Below, in pieces: positions 1 to 5,048 of a stretch of DNA of 11,615 nt (position 1 is the stretch's first letter; every line of letters starts with the position of its first letter). The stretch is from RGIG6375 sp964472725 (lineage in GTDB: Bacteria; Bacillota; Clostridia; Oscillospirales; Oscillospiraceae). The stretch covers positions 1 to 11,615 of the forward strand of contig CAYYLZ010000058.1 of NCBI GenBank assembly GCA_964472725.1, given 5' to 3'. The notes beneath the pieces are model-generated. The model was not told the DNA's origin. It did no database searches and was given only the letters and a program-made list of their open reading frames with translations. Made by a program: the position numbers and the translations under genes.

Positions 1-821
1 CCATGTTCGCCAAGTACAACATCACCACCTTCTGCGCGCCTCCCACCATGTACCGCTTCTTCATCAAGGAGGATCTGAGCAAATATGACCTGAGCAGCAT
101 CAAGTACGCCACCACCGCCGGCGAAGCCCTCAACCCCGAGGTCTATCACCAGTTCTATAAGGCTACCGGCCTTCGCATAATGGAAGGCTTCGGTCAGACC
201 GAAACCACCCTCTCCATCGCAAACCTTGTGGGCACCACTCCCAAGATCGGTTCTATGGGTCGTCCCAGCCCCCTCTACGACATCTACGTTCTCGACCCCG
301 ACGGCAATGTCTGCAAGCCTGGTGAGACCGGCGAAATCTGCATCCGTGCCGACAAGGGCAGCGCCCCCTGCGGCCTCTTCCTCGGCTACTTCGACGACGC
401 CGAGCGCACCAATGAAGCATGGCACGACGGTTATTACCACACCGGCGACCAGGCTACCATGGACGAGGACGGCTACCTGTGGTACGTCGGCCGCATAGAC
501 GACGTTATCAAATCCTCCGGCTACCGCATCGGACCCTTCGAGATCGAAAGCGTCATCATGGAACTGCCCTACGTTCTCGAATGCGCCATCACCGGCGTTC
601 CCGACCCCATCAGAGGTCAGGTGGTCAAGGCCACCATCGTCCTCGTCAAGGGCACCGAGAAGACCGACGAACTCAAGAAAGAGATTCAGGAATACGTCAA
701 GACCCACACCGCACCCTACAAGTACCCCCGTGTGGTCGACTTCGTGGACGAACTGCCCAAGACCATCAGCGGCAAGGTTCGCCGCGTAGAGATCCGCAAC
801 CGCGACGCCGGCAAGAGCTGA
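1..821 (+). CDS. Acyl-CoA synthetase (AMP-forming), C-terminal part; 5' end outside window
   Basis: This is an ANL-superfamily acyl- or acetyl-CoA synthetase. It activates a carboxylic acid with ATP to acyl-AMP and then transfers the acyl group to CoA, in the cytoplasm. Only the last 272 residues are visible; the frame is open at base 1, and the Met at position 3 is probably internal. Visible core motifs, numbered from that Met, are TTAGE (37-41), GFGQTE (62-67, motif A5), YHTGD (145-149, A7), GRIDDVIKSSGYRIGPFEIE (163-182, A8 and the hinge) and PKTISGKVRR (252-261, A10), which holds the catalytic Lys257. The GYRIGPFEIE form is typical of acetyl-CoA and medium-chain (ACSM-like) synthetases rather than NRPS adenylation domains; the acid substrate cannot be told from this part. 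The gene ends cleanly with TGA followed 10 bases later by a strong terminator, so it is the last gene of its unit. Confidence 0.92.
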   Translation, partial: MFAKYNITTFCAPPTMYRFFIKEDLSKYDLSSIKYATTAGEALNPEVYHQFYKATGLRIMEGFGQTETTLSIANLVGTTPKIGSMGRPSPLYDIYVLDPDGNVCKPGETGEICIRADKGSAPCGLFLGYFDDAERTNEAWHDGYYHTGDQATMDEDGYLWYVGRIDDVIKSSGYRIGPFEIESVIMELPYVLECAITGVPDPIRGQVVKATIVLVKGTEKTDELKKEIQEYVKTHTAPYKYPRVVDFVDELPKTISGKVRRVEIRNRDAGKS

Positions 822-831
822 ATATAATTTT

Positions 832-867
832 AAACCTCCCGACTTCCATGAAGTTGGGAGGTTTTTT
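832..867 (+). terminator. Rho-independent terminator of the acyl-CoA synthetase gene
   Basis: Stem 833-846 pairs with 850-863 (AACCTCCC...GGGAGGTT plus ACTTC/GAAGT, with one G-U pair), around a 3-nt loop. It runs into T6 at 862-867. It starts 11 bases after the stop codon. Confidence 0.93.
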
Positions 868-870
868 CAC

Positions 871-894
871 AGCAGGGGCACGCCCCTGCCCTAC
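871..894 (-). repeat. REP-like hairpin, copy A (GTAG-headed, leftward)
   Basis: Read on the minus strand, this starts with GTAGGGC and forms the hairpin GCAGGGGC-GT-GCCCCTGC (8 bp, 2-nt loop). It is an inverted copy of the element at 923-948. The layout, a GTAG tetranucleotide followed by a short GC-rich hairpin, resembles REP elements. See the finding on compensatory changes. There is no T-tract, so it is not an ordinary terminator. Confidence 0.6.
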
Positions 895-922
895 GTTCAT
901 CGAATAAACTTAACTCAATCTT

Positions 923-948
923 GTAGGGCTGAGGCGCGCCTCAGCCGC
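923..948 (+). repeat. REP-like hairpin, copy B (GTAG-headed, rightward)
   Basis: GTAG is followed by the perfect 20-nt palindrome GGCTGAGGCGCGCCTCAGCC. It faces copy A (871-894) with the two GTAG heads pointing at each other across about 28 bp, an arrangement like the paired REPs of BIMEs. The rest of the 868-1017 gap shows no other gene and no convincing SigA promoter. Confidence 0.6.
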
Positions 949-1017
949 AAAAAATCATCAAATTTTTCCTTGCATTTTTCCTCCTGTCTGCGCCACACTA
1001 ATTGCGAGGTGATAATC

Positions 1018-1167
1018 ATGGCAAAACAGGGTATGAAGCGCCCCGAGCGCACCGAAGAAAAGACCCACAAGAAGCCCGACATCGTCCCCGAAATTCAGGG
1101 CGCGGCAAACAACAGCTATAGCAACAACGGCTACCGCAATAATGTTCAGCCCCACACCGAGGACTGA
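1018..1167 (+). CDS. Small hydrophilic protein, 49 aa, unknown function
   Basis: Not assigned to any family. The start is the ATG at 1018, preceded by GAGGTGAT at a suitable distance; an in-frame ATG at 970 lacks such a site. The 49-residue product begins MAKQGMKRPERTEEK. It is very polar, with a basic N-terminal half, a PDIVPEIQG stretch in the middle and an Asn/Ser/Tyr-rich tail. It has no membrane segment, signal peptide or cysteine. The next small gene starts 4 bp after its stop and the pair shares one terminator, so they look like a two-gene operon. I have an impression of having seen short proteins beginning MAKQGMKRP in gut Clostridia, but cannot verify it here. Intrinsic disorder is likely; a role in nucleic-acid or protein binding would be a guess. 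Confidence 0.62.
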   Translation: MAKQGMKRPERTEEKTHKKPDIVPEIQGAANNSYSNNGYRNNVQPHTED

Positions 1168-1171
1168 CGCT

Positions 1172-1360
1172 ATGAACCGAAAGCGGATCACCGTCCCTGC
1201 CACCGAGATAAAAAGACGCTGCATATGCAGACAGTGCGGCCGCAACGTATACGCCCCCGAGCCCATCCGTAACCGCCGAGAAAAGGGCAAGTCCGCCCAT
1301 CAGGAGGAGGAAACCCACTGCGAGCACATTTACCCCCACCCGGACACATGGGAGCCATGA
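1172..1360 (+). CDS. Small Cys/His protein, 62 aa, possible zinc-binding
   Basis: Function unknown. The start is taken at the ATG at 1172 because GAGGA (1159-1163, inside the end of the upstream gene) lies at a proper distance, which suggests translational coupling. The protein starts MNRKRITVPATEIKRRCICR. It carries Cys17-x-Cys19-x2-Cys22 and, near the C-terminus, His49-Cys50-x-His52, separated by a highly basic/polar linker. This is compatible with one small zinc-ribbon-like site, but the CxCxxC spacing is not a standard CxxC knuckle. The sequence is strongly basic. It directly follows the 49-aa gene and ends 10 bases before a terminator. A nucleic-acid-binding or adaptor role is inference only. 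Confidence 0.6.
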   Translation: MNRKRITVPATEIKRRCICRQCGRNVYAPEPIRNRREKGKSAHQEEETHCEHIYPHPDTWEP

Positions 1361-1370
1361 TACGCAAAAC

Positions 1371-1402
1371 GCCCCGCATCTTAATCGATGCGGGGATTTT
1401 TT
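1371..1402 (+). terminator. Terminator of the small two-gene operon
   Basis: Stem CCCCGCATC (1372-1380) pairs with GATGCGGGG (1387-1395) around a 6-nt loop, followed by T6 at 1397-1402. It lies directly after the 62-aa gene and supports that gene being real. Confidence 0.92.
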
Positions 1403-1425
1403 ATACACGCCGCCGTGTGCTCATA

Positions 1426-1454
1426 TTGACAACCGTTTCACCGAATGATATATT
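1426..1454 (+). promoter_or_regulatory. SigA promoter of the ABC exporter operon (extended -10)
   Basis: A perfect -35 TTGACA (1426-1431), a 17-bp spacer, and -10 TATATT (1449-1454) preceded by TGA, i.e. a TGn extended -10. Transcription should start near 1461, leaving a leader of about 235 nt before the first gene. Confidence 0.85.
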
Positions 1455-1460
1455 GAAAAT

Positions 1461-1695
1461 CCTTTTTCTTCTCACGGAAAAAGAGAGTATTTTGTTTAGT
1501 GTCGGAAAGGCTCATGACCGCCGACACCGTTCCCGGCAAAATATTTCCCACCCGCTTTTAAGGCCATGAAGGGGGCCCAATCCCCGTCCGCTGTCCTGAC
1601 CGCCGTGGGTCAATATTTCCACCCCCGGTGAACAAATTGAATATGGGTTTGCTGTTCACCGTTTCGCCGGAGGGTGCAACGAGAGGAGCAAAAAC
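1461..1695 (+). promoter_or_regulatory. Structured 5' leader of the ABC operon; candidate cis-regulatory RNA
   Basis: The leader is about 235 nt long with no convincing ORF, and folds by eye into several helices. P1 is CTTTTTC 1462-1468/GAAAAAG 1477-1483. P2 is GTGTCGG 1499-1505/CCGACAC 1521-1527. A long-range helix joins 1539-1545 and 1547-1551 to 1612-1618 and 1605-1609, and encloses a hairpin at 1568-1588. Near the start codon, CACCCCCGG (1620-1628) can pair with CCGGAGGGTG (1659-1668) with one bulged A. It encloses an inner stem GGTGAACA 1627-1634/TGTTCACC 1653-1660 that competes for the same GG. TGACCGCCG (1515-1523, 1597-1605) and ATATTTCC (1541-1548, 1613-1620) each occur twice. The ribosome binding site GAGGAG (1683-1688) follows the last helix. 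No T-tract terminator is present, so any control would act on translation or RNA stability. I do not recognise it as a known riboswitch class. Confidence 0.55.
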
Positions 1696-2493
1696 ATGAT
1701 ACAAATGCAAGGAATTTGCAAAACCTATCGGGTGCGGCAGCGGGACGCAGGCGTCGCCAGCGCGGTGAAAAGCCTGTTCTCCCGGCAGTACACCGATATA
1801 CCGGCTCTGCGGGATATGAGTTTCACTATCCCCGACGGGCAAATAGTGGGCTACATCGGGCCAAACGGAGCCGGAAAAAGCACCACCATCAAAATCCTCA
1901 GCGGAATACTCCATCCCGACAGCGGAGAATGCACCGTAAACGGCCTCGTGCCATGGGAAGACCGCAAAAAGTATGTCTCCCGGCTGGGTGTAGTCTTCGG
2001 ACAGCGCAGCCAGCTATGGTGGGACGTGCCGATAACGGAGTCGTTTCTTCTGCTAAAGGACATTTACCGCGTTGAGGACAAGCTGTTCCAGGATAACCTG
2101 AACACGCTGACAGAGCTGCTGGAGCTGGAGGGGCTTCTCGCCACTCCGGCCCGTATGCTTTCGCTGGGTCAGCGCATGCGCTGCGAGGTTGCCGCCGCGC
2201 TTCTGCACAGCCCGGATGTACTGTTTCTTGACGAGCCCACAATCGGGTTGGACGCTGTTTCCAAGCTGAAAGTGCGGGAATTTATCCTCGAGGAAAACCG
2301 CCGCAGGGGCGTGACCGTTATCCTCACCACTCACGATATGCAGGATATCGATGCCCTATGCCACAGGGTACTGCTTATCGGCAAGGGACGGCTCCTGCTT
2401 GACGGCAGCACCGAGGATATCCGCTCCATGGCAGGCGAAAATCTCTCTACAGAGGAGTCCGTAGCCGACCTCTATCGCCGTTTTGGCATATAA
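1696..2493 (+). CDS. ABC-2 type exporter, ATP-binding subunit
   Basis: This is the ATPase of an ABC-2 (DrrA/NatA-like, COG4586-type) transporter. It would power export of an unknown substrate together with the two permeases encoded next. The 265 residues contain Walker A GPNGAGKST (55-63), the Q-loop at Gln103 in VVFGQRSQLWWD (a form characteristic of this subfamily), the signature LSLGQ (155-159), Walker B VLFLDEP (175-181) with catalytic Glu180, D-loop GLD (184-186) and H-loop His213. The protein starts at the ATG at 1696, with GAGGAG 7 bases upstream. It is somewhat short at the C-terminus, with no accessory regulatory domain after the nucleotide-binding fold. It is the first gene of a three-gene operon behind an extended -10 promoter and a structured leader, which suggests regulated expression. 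Confidence 0.93.
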   Translation: MIQMQGICKTYRVRQRDAGVASAVKSLFSRQYTDIPALRDMSFTIPDGQIVGYIGPNGAGKSTTIKILSGILHPDSGECTVNGLVPWEDRKKYVSRLGVVFGQRSQLWWDVPITESFLLLKDIYRVEDKLFQDNLNTLTELLELEGLLATPARMLSLGQRMRCEVAAALLHSPDVLFLDEPTIGLDAVSKLKVREFILEENRRRGVTVILTTHDMQDIDALCHRVLLIGKGRLLLDGSTEDIRSMAGENLSTEESVADLYRRFGI

Positions 2494-2502
2494 GGAGGCG
2501 CA

Positions 2503-3303
2503 ATGAAACAGTATTTTTCTTTTTTCAGAATGAATTTTGTCTGCGGGCTGCAATACCGCGTCGCCGCTCTGGCAGGAATGAGCACCCAGTTTTTCTGGGG
2601 CGGTATGCTCATTCTGCTGTACCGCACGCTCAGCAGGCAGGCACCTCAGCTTCTGCCAATGGATATGCAGGCGCTGTCCTCCTACATATGGCTGCAGCAG
2701 GCCACGCTATCCCTTTTCATCCTTTCATGGGACAGAGATCTTTTTGACTCGGTTCGCACCGGCTCCGTGGCTTATGAGTTGCTGCGGCCTACCGACCTTT
2801 ACGGAATGTGGACTGTCCGCAACATGTCGGCGCGTCTCAGTCGCGCTGCGCTTCGGGCATTGCCCACTATCGTTTTCGCAGCCCTGCTGCCCGAGCCCTA
2901 TGGGCTGCGGCTGACCATATCGTTCCCCGTGTTCCTGCTGTTTTTGCTTTCCATGTTTTTGATGCTGTGGGTGACCGTGTCAGTACTCATGCTCTGCCAC
3001 GCTTTCAGCTTCTTCATGGAGGATGCAAACGGCCTGAGCACGCTGATCTACGCTTTGGGCGATTTCTTTAGCGGCGGACTTGTTCCCCTGCCTTTTTTCC
3101 CGGATAAGCTGCGAAAAATTGCCGAGATGAGCCCTTTCGGCTCAATGGCAAACGTTCCACTGCGAATCTTCGGCGGGGACATTCCTGTTGGCGAGATACC
3201 GCAGGCACTAAGTCTGCAGCTGTTTTGGGCAATTGCGCTCACCCTTGCGGGCTGCTTCATAATGCACCGTGGCATTCGCCGCTGCGTGGTCGCGGGAGGC
3301 TGA
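2503..3303 (+). CDS. ABC-2 type exporter permease, subunit 1
   Basis: Polytopic inner-membrane permease of 266 aa, of the uncharacterised ABC-2 family that always comes as a pair (COG4587-like). Hydrophobic segments lie at about 20-40, 58-78, 115-130, 138-168, 178-196 and 236-256. Family hallmarks visible are FRMNFVCGLQYRVAALAG near the N-terminus, GSVAYELLRPTDLYG (87-101) and SGGLVPLPFFPDKL (190-203) before the last helices. It starts 9 bp after the ATPase stop, with a strong AAGGAGG site. Together with the next gene it should form the heterodimeric membrane channel; the ATPase presumably serves as a homodimer. The substrate is not evident from sequence; relatives are often annotated as drug, lantibiotic or daunorubicin exporters on weak grounds. 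Confidence 0.88.
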   Translation: MKQYFSFFRMNFVCGLQYRVAALAGMSTQFFWGGMLILLYRTLSRQAPQLLPMDMQALSSYIWLQQATLSLFILSWDRDLFDSVRTGSVAYELLRPTDLYGMWTVRNMSARLSRAALRALPTIVFAALLPEPYGLRLTISFPVFLLFLLSMFLMLWVTVSVLMLCHAFSFFMEDANGLSTLIYALGDFFSGGLVPLPFFPDKLRKIAEMSPFGSMANVPLRIFGGDIPVGEIPQALSLQLFWAIALTLAGCFIMHRGIRRCVVAGG

Positions 3304-3306
3304 GCC

Positions 3307-4080
3307 ATGAAGCTGTACAGGAAATTTTTAGCCATGCACTTTAAAAGCGCCATGGCCTACCCATCGTCCTTTTTTCTTTTCTGTTTCGGCAGACTTTCCG
3401 TCTTTGTGACAACTATGTTCTCCATGGTTTTTATCGTAACCCGTTTTGACACTGTCGGCGGCTATACGCTGCCTGAGGTTCTGCTGGGCTACGGAGTGGT
3501 GCTGTCCGGCTTTTCAATAGCCGAATGCTTCGGCAGGGGCTTTGACCACTTCGCCACCACCATGCGGGAAGCTGCCTTCGACCGGCTTCTCGTGCGCCCA
3601 CGCGGGCTTGTATTTCAGGTGATATGCAGCGATCTGCGTCCGGGTGTGCTCGTAAGCCTGCTTCAGGGCCTTATAATGATAGGCTATGCCGTTGTGAACG
3701 GCAGCATCGTATGGACTTTCGGGCGGATATGCACCCTTGCGCTTATGGTTATCGGCAGTACGGCCGTGTTCTTCGGCATATTCATGCTCTATGCCACGCT
3801 CTGCTTCTTTACGCTGGAAGGTTTGGAAGTAATGAATATTCTCAGCCACGGTCTGCAGGAGCACAGCAAGTATCCCTTCGGCATTTACGGCAAGGGAATA
3901 CTCATGTTCCTCACCTTTGTTGTACCCATAGCGCTGACGCAGCACTGGCCGCTGCAATATCTTATAGGACGCGCCCCCGCATGGTACGGCTTGCTGCCCG
4001 TTGCGGCACTGTTGTTTCTCATCCCTTGCAGGCTGCTGTGGGGGTTCGGTGTGCGGCACTATCATTCTACAGGCTCATAA
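3307..4080 (+). CDS. ABC-2 type exporter permease, subunit 2
   Basis: Second membrane subunit, 257 aa, of the COG3694-like ABC-2 group that partners subunit 1. Hydrophobic segments lie at about 18-45, 53-72, 108-130, 138-168, 197-212 and 226-246. Family features are FDRLLVRPRGLVFQV (91-105), the FF..EGLEVMN stretch (167-177) and KYPFGIYGKG (188-197). The start lies 3 bp after the stop of subunit 1, with GGGAGG inside the end of that gene, so translation is probably coupled. It is the last gene of the operon, and a strong terminator begins 8 bp after its stop. The same leader and promoter should control all three genes. Confidence 0.88.
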   Translation: MKLYRKFLAMHFKSAMAYPSSFFLFCFGRLSVFVTTMFSMVFIVTRFDTVGGYTLPEVLLGYGVVLSGFSIAECFGRGFDHFATTMREAAFDRLLVRPRGLVFQVICSDLRPGVLVSLLQGLIMIGYAVVNGSIVWTFGRICTLALMVIGSTAVFFGIFMLYATLCFFTLEGLEVMNILSHGLQEHSKYPFGIYGKGILMFLTFVVPIALTQHWPLQYLIGRAPAWYGLLPVAALLFLIPCRLLWGFGVRHYHSTGS

Positions 4081-4088
4081 CACGCAAA

Positions 4089-4134
4089 AATCCCTGCATC
4101 TTCGCGGTGCAGGGATTCCTTTTATTTTTTCTTT
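4089..4134. terminator. Bidirectional terminator between convergent genes
   Basis: A 12-bp stem, 4089-4100 with 4106-4117 (AATCCCTGCATC/GGTGCAGGGATT, one G-U pair), with loop TTCGC. Rightward it is followed by a T-rich tract (4120-4134) that overlaps the end of the opposite gene; leftward it is followed by T5 (A5 at 4086-4090 on the plus strand). It can therefore end both the ABC operon and the membrane-protein gene. Confidence 0.9.
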
Positions 4135-4877
4135 TCTTCGGCTCTTTTCAGCTTGCGGCAGTATTGGGTGCAAAGCTTGTCCGTACAATTAACGCAGCGC
4201 AGGGCTTCGTTGGTCTGCTCCCAGAAGCGCTCCGGGTAGAGGATAACGCACAGCTCCCATACCACGAAAACCACCACCGACAGAGCGAAGAGGCTCCATG
4301 CGTAAAAACCGCCCACGAATATCAGCGGTGAGAACATCATCAGGTGATCCCAGTTGAAAATGCGGCAGGTGGTGCAGCAACGGTTGCCCATGATAAGGCG
4401 GAAGGGACACCATATCAGCACGCAGATAAGGTCGCAGACGTAGAAGATGACGGAAATCAGCAGCAGCTCCGGCTTATGGAGCACGCCGAGGAAATACAGC
4501 AGACCGATGACGGCTATCAGCGCCACCCAAAGCAGCATGACCTTATAGGCCGACTTGGTGGTGGAGAGGGCGTGCTGCTTTATGGTTTCCTTGTTTATCT
4601 TCTCGGCAATGGGCCTGAACCGCGCCAGGAAATGCTTGTGGGAGCCCAGCGATATATAGCCCTTGGCGGGCACCAGCTGGAAGAGCATATCAATAAGCCA
4701 AAGAATCCACAGCAGGTGGAATATGGAAAAACCGCGGAAGAAATTCATTCCGTCAAGTATGTCGAAAGTTTCCCTGCGGAAGAGCCAAATTGCAACGGTA
4801 ATGAGTAAAACCACGCAGCGACCCACAAGACGCGCGAAGTATATTTTTCTTACCCGTGACATGGGTTCTCTGCTCAT
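4122..4877 (-). CDS. Cysteine-rich polytopic membrane protein, unknown function
   Basis: I cannot assign a function to this 251-aa protein. Predicted membrane segments lie at about 18-34, 46-68, 111-131, 137-158 and 178-212. Two cysteine clusters stand out: GNRCCTTC (Cys167, 168, 171) between two membrane segments, and CVNCTDKLCTQYC (Cys228, 231, 236, 240) in the hydrophilic C-terminal tail just after the last helix. The latter pattern, CxxC-x4-CxxxC, resembles a metal or Fe-S ligand set. The central 70-110 region is basic and amphipathic. The start ATG at 4877 is supported by GAGGAG about 8 bases upstream and a near-perfect promoter. The gene is divergent from the carbohydrate-binding lipoprotein and convergent with the ABC operon, so it appears to be a single-gene unit. 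A redox or metal-sensing role is inference. Confidence 0.82.
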   Translation of the reverse strand: MSREPMSRVRKIYFARLVGRCVVLLITVAIWLFRRETFDILDGMNFFRGFSIFHLLWILWLIDMLFQLVPAKGYISLGSHKHFLARFRPIAEKINKETIKQHALSTTKSAYKVMLLWVALIAVIGLLYFLGVLHKPELLLISVIFYVCDLICVLIWCPFRLIMGNRCCTTCRIFNWDHLMMFSPLIFVGGFYAWSLFALSVVVFVVWELCVILYPERFWEQTNEALRCVNCTDKLCTQYCRKLKRAEEKKK

Positions 4878-4900
4878 TGGTTCAACTCCTCTCTTCTAAT

Positions 4901-4929
4901 ATCATAATATTTTCCCTTTAATTTGTCAA
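4901..4929 (-). promoter_or_regulatory. SigA promoter of the cysteine-rich membrane protein gene
   Basis: On the minus strand: TTGACA (4929-4924), a 17-bp spacer, TATGAT (4906-4901). Transcription would start near 4894, giving a very short leader (about 16 nt) that contains the GAGGAG ribosome binding site. Confidence 0.85.
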
Positions 4930-5011
4930 AATATTCTCCAATTCTTTACTCTTTGTTTACACTCTTTCAGCTTTATTTCAAAGAATATTCATCTTTTTTT
5001 GTCCCAGCTGT

Positions 5012-5019
5012 GCTATACT
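5012..5019 (+). promoter_or_regulatory. Probable extended -10 promoter of the lipoprotein gene
   Basis: TATACT (5014-5019) is preceded by TGTGC, which supplies a TGn extended -10 element; the -35 region (around 4991-4996) is a poor match. AAAGGAGG (5029-5036) precedes the ATG at 5049 by a slightly long 12 nt. The 4878-5048 gap otherwise holds the divergent promoter and AT-rich DNA. Confidence 0.5.
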
Positions 5020-5048
5020 CATGTCAGTAAAGGAGGCGAAACAAAATC

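Noticed and set aside
832..948. CRISPR-like or attachment-site repeats
   Set aside because: Only two inverted hairpin copies exist, with no spacer array and no integrase or tRNA gene nearby.
1461..1695. T-box or other known riboswitch in the ABC leader
   Set aside because: No TGGNACCGCG T-box sequence, no terminator with T-tract, and no recognisable core of SAM, cobalamin, TPP, ZTP, ykkC, yybP or c-di-GMP classes.
3514..4331. Long frames on both strands over permease subunit 2 and the end of the ABC operon
   Set aside because: Overlap a clear ABC-2 permease and a terminator; composition is Arg/His/Gln-rich as expected for shadow frames.
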